The translations under genes and the position numbers were made by a program. Below the pieces are notes generated by a model, which was not told the origin of the DNA, searched no databases, and saw only the letters and a program-made list of their open reading frames with translations. A stretch of DNA of 64,000 bases. It comes from an uncultured Bizionia sp. GTDB taxonomy: Bacteria; Bacteroidota; Bacteroidia; Flavobacteriales; Flavobacteriaceae. Positions 16,533 to 24,743 of this stretch are shown here, one piece after another; within the stretch, counting starts at the first letter, position 1; each line of letters begins with the position of its first letter. The stretch covers positions 496,001 through 560,000 of the forward strand of contig CANMCF010000002.1 of assembly GCA_947496215.1 (NCBI GenBank), read 5' to 3'.

Positions 16533-16953
16533 TAATATGAGATATTTAGTTCTGTTTTGCATTTCATTGACATATTTTGGATGTCAGAAAACGTCAAATA
16601 TTAATGAGTATCTAATCGAGAAAGCTATTTTCTCTAAAGAATTTAAGGACAGCTTTCAAATTTGTGTAAAGAGAGAAAATGAAATTTCTGTGTTTAATGA
16701 TTTGAAAGAAAATTTAGATTTCACATTTTCTAAGGAAAATGAATGTGATAAAACTATGAAGTTATCTAAAATAGACTTTGTGTATGATGTAAATTCAATA
16801 CAATCAAGCTTTAAGGGAATTGTGTTTTTTGGATTTGATAGGGATATTGATTCCTATAAATTAAGTTTTCTCGACTTGGAAACAAACGTTAGTTTAAAAT
16901 TAAAATATGATAATGAACAAAAGCTTATTGGCACAAGCGTTGGTCAATTTTAA
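16522..16953 (+). CDS. Small lipoprotein of unknown function, candidate immunity protein
   Basis: An intact 143-residue frame starts MKINNMRYLVLFCISLTY and has a signal peptide ending in FGC (Cys21). A start at the internal ATG 16537 is equally possible. The mature part is acidic and rich in Phe, Lys, Asp and Ser, with predicted beta strands (FKGIVFFGFDRD, YKLSFLDLETNVSLKLKYDN). No family was recognised. Its start overlaps the end of a toxin-like tail, and the region is full of mobile-element debris, so an orphan immunity gene is the working idea. Base composition is strongly AT-rich. Confidence 0.65.
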   Translation: MKINNMRYLVLFCISLTYFGCQKTSNINEYLIEKAIFSKEFKDSFQICVKRENEISVFNDLKENLDFTFSKENECDKTMKLSKIDFVYDVNSIQSSFKGIVFFGFDRDIDSYKLSFLDLETNVSLKLKYDNEQKLIGTSVGQF

Positions 16954-17168
16954 TTTAACACATACCTTAAAAAGATAGTGTTCCAAATTAGGGTATACTA
17001 AAAATAAAGAAGTTAAATGATTAAAAAACAGTGGTTGGCTACCTACATAGCTATTTTAAAGTAATGTGCCCATAAATGGTATTGCATTGAAAACAAGTTA
17101 GTTGTGAAGTGTCAGATTAAATCTTCTAGAAAGATTGTGTTATCTCATTCTCAACAAGCTCATTTATC
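16954..17168. other. Non-coding degenerate stretch
   Basis: No credible frame, hairpin or promoter was seen. It continues the AT-rich debris region and ends at the zeta-toxin fragment. Confidence 0.5.
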
Positions 17169-17268
17169 TTGCAAGAGCCCAATTTAATAATTGTTGCTGG
17201 ATGTAATGGTCCAGGGAAATCGACATTCTCGAAAACATATGACCCCAATATTACTCCATTTGATTATT
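17169..17268 (+). pseudogene. Zeta-toxin/AAA kinase N-terminal fragment
   Basis: The frame opens with QEPNLIIVAGCNGPGKSTFS and continues KTYDPNITPFDYY, the P-loop N-terminus of zeta-toxin-like kinases (GCNGPGKST is a Walker A box). It starts at a TTG and stops matching after about 33 residues, where a fragment of another gene in opposite orientation begins. It is a truncated remnant. Confidence 0.65.
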
Positions 17269-17269
17269 A

Positions 17270-17363
17270 TTCTAATAGTGTAGATTTTTCGCTTCCATTT
17301 TCTCCAATCAAAAACGTAATTTTATTAGATAAATCATTATGTTTAGCATATTTGATTGCTGGC
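17270..17363 (-). pseudogene. AAA/ABC-type ATPase fragment
   Basis: The minus strand encodes PAIKYAKHNDLSNKITFLIG followed by ENGSEKSTLLE and a stop. This is the Walker A region of an AAA ATPase (normally GENGSGKSTLLEA, with the middle Gly changed to Glu here). It directly abuts the zeta fragment and ends abruptly on both sides. Confidence 0.6.
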
Positions 17364-17435
17364 CCCCGCTGTAGACTAGTATGGCTACTGCTAGCGTTTG
17401 CTAGTGGCGATAAGAGTAAGAAATAACAAAGATGA

Positions 17436-17468
17436 AACCACATTGTATTTATATAGTGTGGTTCTTTA
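17436..17468. terminator. Hairpin at the end of the degenerate region
   Basis: AACCACATTGTA and the imperfect complement ATAGTGTGGTT form a stem followed by TCTTTATG. The U tract is weak, so the terminator call is tentative. Confidence 0.4.
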
Positions 17469-17538
17469 TGCGTAAGCCTTTTTGGTTTTGGCACCCCTAA
17501 CAAAGGCATCAATAATCTTTATATGGGTTGTTTACTGA

Positions 17539-18447
17539 TTAATTTCTTTTGTAGGTTAAAAATGAGAATTCGTATTTATGGTTTTCATCTTTGTCATGAA
17601 ACGTATTGCTCGTTTCTTTCCAAATGGAAGTGTCTATCTTTGGGAAAAAAGTGTCTGCCTCAAAATTTTCATGTACTCGAGTAAGTTCAATGGTATTAGC
17701 AATCGACATCGCCTGTTTGTATATTTCCCCTCCACCAATAATAAAAGGTTGGTCATCTTTTTTCGAGGCTTCCAAAGCAGCATCCAAGGAATTGACGACG
17801 ATCACGCCTTCAGGAACCTTATAATTGTCTTGCCTGGTAATTACAATGTGGATTCTATTTGGCAATGGTTTTGGGAAACTCTCAAATGTCTTACGCCCCA
17901 TAATAATGTGATGTCCGGAAGTGAGTGTCTTAAAACGTTTGAGGTCATCACGCAAATGCCAAATCAATTTGTTGTCTTTGCCTATGGCATCATTTTCCCC
18001 AGCAGCAACTATCATCGTCACGTTTTGCTTTTCTTGATTCAATTCTTTGTTGTAAACTTCTGTCTTAGCTATGTGAATGTCTTCTTTCTCCATTTGGGAC
18101 TTTAGTTTTTCGATGCGTACTTTTTGTTTAGATACCAATTTGTCCAATTGGGTTTTTTCCCATTCCTTCCCCATGAATCTGTTGGTGACGAATACATTGA
18201 ATACGTGATACAAGAAAAAGAACAACCATCCAAAAATGGCAAAGACAAACCAATCGATCTCAAAGAACTTTACCTTGTCACCAATTCCTAGGACGGTATT
18301 TGCCAATACCAAAAACAAGGCTCCAATCAAGAATATGACAAAATGGATGTATAAACGTTTTTTTTGCTTTACACGAAGTTGCGCATTTTTAATGAGTTCC
18401 AATTGCTCTTGATCGATCTGTGGCTTTGCTTTTTTCTTTCCAAACAT
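17539..18447 (-). CDS. folA: Dihydrofolate reductase fused to an N-terminal 2TM domain
   Basis: The C-terminal part (about residues 142-302) is a complete DHFR, which reduces dihydrofolate to tetrahydrofolate with NADPH. It contains VTMIVAAGENDAIGKDNKLI, then WHLRDDLKRFKTLTSG with the active-site Asp, HHIIMGRKTFESF, and FIIGGGEIYKQAM. The N-terminal 110 residues form a 2TM domain: two membrane helices around residues 33-52 and 66-88, with the family's basic flanks and a coiled helix after them. The fusion would tether the enzyme to the inner membrane. No internal stop separates the two, but a second start near the DHFR domain cannot be excluded. thyA, which produces dihydrofolate, is two genes upstream on the same strand. 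Confidence 0.92.
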   Translation of the reverse strand: MFGKKKAKPQIDQEQLELIKNAQLRVKQKKRLYIHFVIFLIGALFLVLANTVLGIGDKVKFFEIDWFVFAIFGWLFFFLYHVFNVFVTNRFMGKEWEKTQLDKLVSKQKVRIEKLKSQMEKEDIHIAKTEVYNKELNQEKQNVTMIVAAGENDAIGKDNKLIWHLRDDLKRFKTLTSGHHIIMGRKTFESFPKPLPNRIHIVITRQDNYKVPEGVIVVNSLDAALEASKKDDQPFIIGGGEIYKQAMSIANTIELTRVHENFEADTFFPKIDTSIWKETSNTFHDKDENHKYEFSFLTYKRN

Positions 18448-18603
18448 AAATGTACATTATAGTTGAAATGTAAATTTAATGTTTTTATGAATACAAAGAA
18501 TAGCGAAATGTCGCTATAGGGACTTTCTTCTGAAACAGGTAAAAAAGAATTGAAATTTCTTTTTGTCGTTATGAGGTCTCTTTTTGTTTTCGAGAAAGCT
18601 CAA

Positions 18604-19152
18604 TCAGCTCTTTTGGGATGCTCTTTCCTTTTTTCTTTTGGCTTTTTTTAGAGCTCTAAGCTCTTTTTTTGTAAGTTTTCTTGAAGGTTCATCTTCAGCT
18701 ACGGTGAAGACTATTGGTAAGGTTAATGGAACGATTACAGGTTTCCCTCTTTGAATGCCTGGCCTTGTGAACCTTGGAATGAGTTTGACTATTCTAATGG
18801 CTTCTGCTTCCAATTCAGGATGAGAGGCCCTAGCCTTGATGTTTGAGACGTATCCTTCCTTGTTTATCTTAAAATGAACCAATATTCTGACTTTTCCGCT
18901 TGGAAGATTCAATGTCTTGCTAATATAGGTATTGAAGTTTTTTGAAATGAGTCTGCTTACTTTCTTGCTCATACATGCCTTCAAGGCTGCATTGTCTGAA
19001 TTCTCATCGCATCCAGAATAAATGGGTACATTTTCTATTATGGCAAAAGATACATTTTCGGATTTGGAATCATTGTCATTTTCAGAGTTTCCTTCTTGAG
19101 AGAAAAGAGAAAGGGTAAACAATAGCGTTATTGCAAGCAATGTATTTTTCAT
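18604..19152 (-). CDS. Periplasmic protein with TonB C-terminal domain
   Basis: The start at 19152 gives a proper signal peptide (MKNTLLAITLLFTLSLFSQE); a longer frame would run into thyA and lacks signal features. Residues around 50-150 form a TonB C-terminal domain: IENVPIYSGCDEN with the typical Cys, a helix, VRILVHFKINKEGYVSNIKA, then AEAIRIVKLIPRFTRPGIQR and PVIVPLTLPIVF. The last 30 residues are very basic (KKELRALKKAKRKKER). In Bacteroidota such stand-alone TonB-C proteins are common; a direct role with TonB-dependent receptors is not shown. It lies between thyA and the DHFR fusion on the same strand. Confidence 0.85.
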   Translation of the reverse strand: MKNTLLAITLLFTLSLFSQEGNSENDNDSKSENVSFAIIENVPIYSGCDENSDNAALKACMSKKVSRLISKNFNTYISKTLNLPSGKVRILVHFKINKEGYVSNIKARASHPELEAEAIRIVKLIPRFTRPGIQRGKPVIVPLTLPIVFTVAEDEPSRKLTKKELRALKKAKRKKERASQKS

Positions 19153-19183
19153 ACTGGGTTTAATGTTATTTTGGAAGTATGCC

Positions 19184-20008
19184 TTAAACAGCGACGGCAC
19201 CTTTAATATGTGGATGTGGGTTGTAGTTTTCAAGAGTGAAATCCTCAAACTTAAAATCCAAGATGTCCTTTACGTTGGGATTGATCTTCATTTCTGGAAG
19301 TGGTCGCAAATCACGAGATAACTGCAATTCCAATTGTTCAAAGTGATTGCTATAAATGTGGGCATCTCCAAAAGTATGAATGAAGTCACCAGACTCATAG
19401 CCACAAACTTGAGCCATCATCATTGTCAATAAGGCATAAGATGCAATATTGAATGGGACACCTAAAAAGATATCAGCACTGCGTTGGTATAGTTGACATG
19501 ATAATTTGCCATCTGCCACATAAAATTGAAAAAAAGCGTGACAAGGAGGTAAGGCTGCCTTGCCATTGGCTACGTTTTCGCTGAAGGATTTCGATGTGTC
19601 CGGTAAAACAGAAGGATTCCAAGCAGAGACCAACATACGTCTGCTGTTTGGGTTTTTTTTAAGCGTGTCTATCACATCCTTGAGCTGGTCTATTTCATCA
19701 CTGTTCCAATTACGCCATTGGTGACCATAGACAGGTCCCAAATCTCCGTTTTCATCGGCCCAGCTATTCCATATCTTAACACCGTTTTCGGTGAGATAGT
19801 CAATGTTGGTATCTCCTTTTATGAACCAAAGCAATTCATATATGATGGATTTCAAATGTAGTTTTTTGGTTGTAACCATGGGGAAACCCTTACTGAGGTC
19901 AAATCGCATTTGGTGTCCGAATACACTTTTTGTTCCTGTTCCTGTACGGTCTCCCTTCTTGTTTCCGTTTTCTAAGACGTGCTTTACTAAATCGTGGTAT
20001 TGCTTCAT
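19184..20008 (-). CDS. thyA: Thymidylate synthase
   Basis: This cytosolic enzyme converts dUMP to dTMP using methylene-tetrahydrofolate. It has the N-terminal [19 protein letters not shown], the Trp-rich VYGHQWRNW, the nucleophile in [13 protein letters not shown], and [20 protein letters not shown]. The start at 20008 ([15 protein letters not shown]) matches the family N-terminus; two in-frame ATGs 6 and 18 bases upstream are possible. Its product dihydrofolate is the substrate of the DHFR fusion downstream, so the three genes 20008-17539 form a likely folate/dTMP unit. Confidence 0.97.
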   Translation of the reverse strand: MKQYHDLVKHVLENGNKKGDRTGTGTKSVFGHQMRFDLSKGFPMVTTKKLHLKSIIYELLWFIKGDTNIDYLTENGVKIWNSWADENGDLGPVYGHQWRNWNSDEIDQLKDVIDTLKKNPNSRRMLVSAWNPSVLPDTSKSFSENVANGKAALPPCHAFFQFYVADGKLSCQLYQRSADIFLGVPFNIASYALLTMMMAQVCGYESGDFIHTFGDAHIYSNHFEQLELQLSRDLRPLPEMKINPNVKDILDFKFEDFTLENYNPHPHIKGAVAV

Positions 20009-20070
20009 GTTCATTGCCCACGGCAAGTGGGGATCTCATTAAATTAAACGCTTATTCTTCAGGTGATAAA

Positions 20071-20108
20071 AATAAAAAAAAGCTTCAAGCGATGTCGTCT
20101 GAAGCTTT
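20071..20108 (-). terminator. Terminator of the nucleoside transporter unit
   Basis: On the minus strand AAAGCTTCA and TGAAGCTTT form a 9-bp stem followed by TTTTATTTTTATC, 61 bases after the transporter stop codon. Confidence 0.8.
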
Positions 20109-20168
20109 AAATTATATTAAAAGTTATTAACTTACATATAAAATGTTTTTTGTGCTTTTTCCATTGCC

Positions 20169-21926
20169 TTAGCCAATTATCATTCCTGCTATCGTAGCAG
20201 AGATAAGAGACGCTATCGTACCACCTATCAATGCCTTCATTCCAAATTTTGACAATGTTTTTCGTTGTCCAGGCGCCAAGGAGCCGATACCTCCGATTTG
20301 TATTCCTATCGAGGCAAAATTTGCAAAACCACATAACATGTAGGTCGCCATTATTATTGACTTGTTGTAAGTAAGGTGGGTGGCACTAGCAATATCCTTG
20401 AGTTCTGCCAATTGTATGTAGCCTATGAACTCACTGGCTGCCAATTTGATTCCCAACAATTGACCCATCAAGGCCATGTCTTCCTTGGCAACACCCATCA
20501 ACCACATCAAAGGAGCGAATATGTATCCCAATATAAACTGTAGGGATAGGCCATCATAAGGTGTGTTGCTGGCAATTACTTCATTTAGAGATGTAAAGTG
20601 CCAATCGATATTCAACATGGCTATTGTGAAACCATCAAAACTAGCAACGCCTCCTAAGATCCCATTTATCATTGCGATGAGGGCTACGAAGACAAGTAAC
20701 ATGGCTCCAACGTTCACAGCTAATCTTAAGCCCTCTGTTGTCCCATTGGCAATGGCTTCCAATATGTTGGACCCAATTTTTTCTTGTGATACATGAACAT
20801 CTGTATTTACTTCTTCCGTTTGCGGGAAAAGTATTTTAGATATAACGATGGCTCCAGGGGCAGCCATTACAGAAGCGGCTAAAAGATGTTTTGCATAAAA
20901 TAGTTGCAATTCTATGTCTTCCCCTCCTAAAAAGCCTATGTATGCAGCCAGAACGGCTCCAGCTACGGTAGCCATACCTCCAATCATGACTAGAAGTATT
21001 TCTGACTTGTTCATTTTTTCCAAATAGGCTTTGATGAGCAGTGGGGCTTCTGTTTGCCCCAAGAATATGTTTCCAGCCACACTAAGGCTTTCAGCTCCAG
21101 AAATACCAAGTATTTTGGAGAGTAGCCAGCCCATTCCTTTTACTACCTTTTGAATAATGCCCAAGTAGAATAAAACAGATGTCAATGCAGAAAAGAACAA
21201 TATGGTCGGCAATACTTGAAATGCAAAAATAAAACCAAAGGACTTTATGTCTAACATTCCTCCAAATAAGAATTCACTTCCTGCTTGAGTAAAACCCAAT
21301 AATTTGATGAATCCCAAACCGATGAACTCAAAGGCGGTTTTTATGAAACCAATCTTAAGGACACCTATTGCAATTACTAATTGGAATGCCAAACCTATCC
21401 CTACTGTTCTCCAGTTGATGCCTTTTCTATTGCTGCTGAAAAGAAAGGCAATAAAAATTAAAGTAGCCATTCCTACGATACCCCTCCATAGGCTATTCAG
21501 AGAAAATCCTTGACTGGGAATTATGGTATCGGAATCTTCAACCGAAGCAGCTACGGTTTCGGCAGAGTCTTGTTTTTTTGCGGAAAAAGAATATGTGATG
21601 TTCTTTTCTTTGAATATGAGGGTCGAATCAGTTAATTGTGTGATCTTATATCTACGAATGGTATCGTTAGGTGCATTGTAATAAAAGACCAATAGCTTAT
21701 TTTGAAATATATAATCTCCTGAAGCTTCTAAATCGTCCTTGGCTTCGAGTGAATAGTTGAATTCTCCATTTTTTAATTCTAAAACATCATTTTTACTAAC
21801 TGAAAACAGAGAATCTCCTATTTCATTCTGAATGGCTTCAAATTTCCAAGACTTATTTATGTCTTGGGCATAAAGCGTATGTAGCCCAAAAAAAATAGCT
21901 GCAATAGCTAGTATAAAATTCTTCAT
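20169..21926 (-). CDS. Concentrative nucleoside transporter (NupC/CNT family) with extracytoplasmic N-terminal domain
   Basis: The protein is 585 residues, much longer than classical NupC (about 400). A signal peptide (MKNFILAIAAIFFGLHTLYA) precedes a 110-residue beta-rich lipocalin-like domain (KSWKFEAIQNEIGDSLFSVS; DDLEASGDYIFQNKLLVFYY). From about residue 148 the CNT core begins, with eight or more membrane helices and the family motifs GNIFLGQTEAPLLIKAYL and LCGFANFASIGIQIGGIG. The family imports nucleosides with Na+ or H+ across the inner membrane. The signal-like N-terminus places the extra domain in the periplasm, where it might help capture substrate (inference). It follows the BFN nuclease gene by 10 bases in one operon. 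Confidence 0.93.
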   Translation of the reverse strand: MKNFILAIAAIFFGLHTLYAQDINKSWKFEAIQNEIGDSLFSVSKNDVLELKNGEFNYSLEAKDDLEASGDYIFQNKLLVFYYNAPNDTIRRYKITQLTDSTLIFKEKNITYSFSAKKQDSAETVAASVEDSDTIIPSQGFSLNSLWRGIVGMATLIFIAFLFSSNRKGINWRTVGIGLAFQLVIAIGVLKIGFIKTAFEFIGLGFIKLLGFTQAGSEFLFGGMLDIKSFGFIFAFQVLPTILFFSALTSVLFYLGIIQKVVKGMGWLLSKILGISGAESLSVAGNIFLGQTEAPLLIKAYLEKMNKSEILLVMIGGMATVAGAVLAAYIGFLGGEDIELQLFYAKHLLAASVMAAPGAIVISKILFPQTEEVNTDVHVSQEKIGSNILEAIANGTTEGLRLAVNVGAMLLVFVALIAMINGILGGVASFDGFTIAMLNIDWHFTSLNEVIASNTPYDGLSLQFILGYIFAPLMWLMGVAKEDMALMGQLLGIKLAASEFIGYIQLAELKDIASATHLTYNKSIIMATYMLCGFANFASIGIQIGGIGSLAPGQRKTLSKFGMKALIGGTIASLISATIAGMIIG

Positions 21927-21936
21927 AATAGTTTAG

Positions 21937-22551
21937 TTATCTTTTAGAAATTTCATCTCTAATCTTGGCAGCCTTCTCATAATCTTCATTGTTTACTGCT
22001 TCATCCAACAAGCTATGCAACTCTTCGAGAGAATGTGAAGTATAACTATCCTGAGAAGGTGCGACTTCCAATTCCTCATTGAGAATGTCTTCAACAAGAA
22101 TGCTGTCTTGAGTTTCCTCTTCTTCTTTGTCTGGATCGACCTTTAAGTAAATACCTGCTTTGTCCAAAATATTCTTGTATGTGAAAATAGGAGCTTTGAA
22201 ACGTAACGCCAAAGCGATGGCATCACTGGTTCTGGCATCTATGATTTCTTCTATCTTGTCACGCTCACATATTAGGCTGGAATAAAAGACGCCATCTACC
22301 AATTTGTGAATGATGACTTGTTTGACGACAATGTCAAAACGATCGGAAAAATTTTTGAAAAGATCGTGGGTAAGTGGTCTAGGAGGTCTAATTTCTTTTT
22401 CCAAGGCAATTGCTATGGACTGTGCTTCAAAAGCACCTATTACGATAGGAAGTTTGCGTTCGCCATCTACTTCGTTTAATATCAATGCGTAAGCGCCATT
22501 TTGGGTTTGGCTGTATGATATACCTTTAATATTTAGTCGGACTAGACTCAT
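21937..22551 (-). CDS. Bifunctional nuclease (BFN/DUF151) domain with UVR motif
   Basis: Residues 1-130 form the BFN/DUF151 domain: ALILNEVDGERKLPIVIGAF, EAQSIAIALE, RPLTHDLF and DARTSDAIALALRFKAPIFT. The family has been reported to have DNase and RNase activity. After an acidic linker, residues about 168-204 form a UVR helix hairpin (LHSLLDEAVNNEDYEKAAKI then RDEISKR), as in UvrB/C and Clp regulators. Full-length for flavobacterial members. It is the first gene of a two-gene unit with the nucleoside transporter, which suggests a link between nucleic-acid breakdown and nucleoside uptake. Confidence 0.9.
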   Translation of the reverse strand: MSLVRLNIKGISYSQTQNGAYALILNEVDGERKLPIVIGAFEAQSIAIALEKEIRPPRPLTHDLFKNFSDRFDIVVKQVIIHKLVDGVFYSSLICERDKIEEIIDARTSDAIALALRFKAPIFTYKNILDKAGIYLKVDPDKEEEETQDSILVEDILNEELEVAPSQDSYTSHSLEELHSLLDEAVNNEDYEKAAKIRDEISKR

Positions 22552-22712
22552 AGTTTATAAAACACAAAGAACTGCTTAAATTTGGACTTTACCAACTGTC
22601 TGAAAGAGATTTGGTATTTTGTCACTATAATTTCACAAAAAATAAATTAACTTTAAAGTTAGTAAAATCAAATTTAAACAGCCCTTCGATATGATACTTA
22701 AATTTTCAAAAA

Positions 22713-23675
22713 TTATGCATTGGAGGCTTTGAAGGCTTTCAATTTTTCTATTAGTTGTGGTACGACCTCAAAAGCATCTCCGACTACTCCGTAATCTGCC
22801 GCTTTGAAAAATGGAGCTTCTGGATCTGTATTGACAACTACTTTTACCTTGGAAGCGTTTATTCCTGCCAAATGTTGGATTGCTCCAGAAATACCAATGG
22901 CAATGTATAGGTTGGATGCTACTGGTTTCCCCGTTTGTCCGACGTGCTCGCTGTGTGGTCTCCACCCTAGGTCACTGACTGGCTTGGAACAAGCTGTTGC
23001 TGCTCCCAATACTCCAGCCAATTCTTCGATCATTCCCCAGTTTTCTGGACCTTTCATTCCTCTTCCTGCAGAAACCACTATTTCAGCATCGGCAATGGTT
23101 ACCTTGTCTGTTGCCTTGTCTACGGATTCCACCTTTACACCAGATTTAGGAAGTGAAGGAGAGAAATCCTCTGCCGAAGCACTGGCATTGTTTTCCACCA
23201 ATCCGAAGGAGTTGTTGGAAACACCTACTATCTTTACATCTGTGTTTATTGTCGTTAAGTTGAAAGCCTTGTTTGTAAAGGCTGTACGCTTTACTGTAAA
23301 TGGAGCAGTGTTGGATGGTGCTTCTACCACGTTTGAGGCATAACCTGCATTTAAACCAACTGCCAAAATTGGAGCTAGATACTTGCTATCTGCACTTTGA
23401 CTAACAATTACAACTTTTGCGTCTTCTTTTTCTGCTGCTTGCTTAACTACTGTAGCATAAGATTTTGCATTGAAATCGTTTAAATCCGCATTGGATACAT
23501 TCAATACCTTGTCCACACCATAATTAGCTAGCTCTGAACTATCATTTGCGTTAACAGTAACGGCTGTCACTGTTGTTCCTAGTTGATCTGCCACTGCCTT
23601 TGCATAGGATGCAACTTCGAAGGCGATCTTTTTGAATTTTCCGTTATCTGATTCTGTATATACTAAAACTGACAT
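22713..23675 (-). CDS. etfA: Electron transfer flavoprotein alpha subunit
   Basis: This 320-residue subunit binds FAD and, with EtfB, carries electrons from acyl-CoA dehydrogenases to the quinone pool. The N-terminal half has the family's nucleotide-fold strands; the C-terminal FAD domain shows VVSAGRGMKGPENWGM, RPHSEHVGQTGKPVASNLYI and AIGISGAIQHLAGI. It follows etfB with 82 bases between, and that gap carries an ATTCCC/GGGAAT palindrome. Confidence 0.97.
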   Translation of the reverse strand: MSVLVYTESDNGKFKKIAFEVASYAKAVADQLGTTVTAVTVNANDSSELANYGVDKVLNVSNADLNDFNAKSYATVVKQAAEKEDAKVVIVSQSADSKYLAPILAVGLNAGYASNVVEAPSNTAPFTVKRTAFTNKAFNLTTINTDVKIVGVSNNSFGLVENNASASAEDFSPSLPKSGVKVESVDKATDKVTIADAEIVVSAGRGMKGPENWGMIEELAGVLGAATACSKPVSDLGWRPHSEHVGQTGKPVASNLYIAIGISGAIQHLAGINASKVKVVVNTDPEAPFFKAADYGVVGDAFEVVPQLIEKLKAFKASNA

Positions 23676-23694
23676 AATAATTTTCTTTTTGGTA

Positions 23695-23714
23695 ATTCCC
23701 GTAACAAGGGGAAT
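23695..23714. repeat. ATTCCC...GGGAAT palindrome between etfB and etfA
   Basis: ATTCCC (23695-23700) and GGGAAT (23709-23714) enclose an 8-base loop. The same arms recur at 34106-34125 and 46102-46122 in this window, all intergenic. Confidence 0.6.
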
Positions 23715-23757
23715 CTCATTGTTTTTTCTGTTAAGGTTAAAAAGATATGATCTTTGA

Positions 23758-24504
23758 CTAAATCACTTTGGCTTCATTGTGAAGCAAGTTCACCAATTCA
23801 TCCAAGTTTCCTGCATCTACCAATGTTACAGCACCTTTGGGTGCTGGCTTTTCAAATTTAACAGAAGAAGCTTCCGTTTCAGAAACACTAGGTTCAACAA
23901 CACTCAAAGGTTTTTTACGTGCCATCATAATTCCTCTCATGTTGGGAATCCTAAGGTCACTTTCCTCAACCAATCCCTTTTGCCCTCCAATAACCAAAGG
24001 CAATGCAGTGGAAACTGTTTCTTTTCCTCCATCTATTTCTCTAATGGCTGTAGCGTTCGTACCCTCAATTTCAAGATTGATGCAGTTTGTCACGAAGTTT
24101 GCCTCTGTCAATTCAGCTAGCATACCAGGAACCATTCCTCCGTTGTAATCAATGGATTCACGACCAGCTATAACCAAATCATAACCGCCATCTTTTACCA
24201 CCTTAGCCAATTCTTTGGCTACTTGAAAACCATCAGTAGCGGCAGAATTCACTCTAATCGCAGAGTCTGCTCCGATTGCCAATGCTTTGCGTAACGTTGG
24301 TTCGGTTTCTGTACCACCAACATTTACGACGTCTACGCTAGCCCCTTGCTTTTCTTTAAACCACATGGCACGCGTCAAGCCGAATTCGTCATTTGGGTTA
24401 ATAACAAATTGAACGCCATTGGTATCGAATTTGGAATCACCATCTGTAAAATTAATTTTTGATGTAGTGTCTGGAACGTGACTTATACATACTAAGATTT
24501 TCAT
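23758..24504 (-). CDS. etfB: Electron transfer flavoprotein beta subunit
   Basis: The start at 24504 yields the standard N-terminus MKILVCISHVPDTTSKI; the longer frame adds 15 non-conserved residues. The 248-residue length is normal. Family features include NPNDEFGLTRAM, LVIAGRESIDYNGGMVPGML, the signature LPLVIGGQKGLVEESDLRIP and NMRGIMMARKKPL. It is the first gene of the etfBA unit and pairs with EtfA in the cytosol for fatty acid or branched-chain oxidation. It is divergent from pdhB. Confidence 0.97.
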   Translation of the reverse strand: MKILVCISHVPDTTSKINFTDGDSKFDTNGVQFVINPNDEFGLTRAMWFKEKQGASVDVVNVGGTETEPTLRKALAIGADSAIRVNSAATDGFQVAKELAKVVKDGGYDLVIAGRESIDYNGGMVPGMLAELTEANFVTNCINLEIEGTNATAIREIDGGKETVSTALPLVIGGQKGLVEESDLRIPNMRGIMMARKKPLSVVEPSVSETEASSVKFEKPAPKGAVTLVDAGNLDELVNLLHNEAKVI

Positions 24505-24714
24505 AATTTTTAGTTTATTTTGTTTATTGAAGTCAAAAGTGGTTACCAAAAGGGGATGGTAAGCATCTGTTTAGACTAATTATAACTTTAATACCTCCCT
24601 AAAGAGAGGTCTAATTTATTGAGGATACGAAGGTAATTATTTTATTTTGAATAAATATTATGCGCGCATAATAAATTTTAAATAAATCTTTCGCCAATAG
24701 TTTTCATTAATTCT

Positions 24715-24722
24715 TATTTTTG
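24715..24722 (+). promoter_or_regulatory. pdhB promoter -7 element
   Basis: TATTTTTG matches TAnnTTTG exactly and ends 21 bases before the start codon. A poor -33 (TTTCG, about 24689-24693) lies at near-normal distance. Confidence 0.55.
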
Positions 24723-24743
24723 CTTTTCAATTTAATAGAATAG

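Noticed and set aside
17267-17512. An 81-codon minus-strand frame taken as one gene
   Set aside because: Only its last third matches an ATPase; the rest is unrelated sequence, so it is listed as a fragment.
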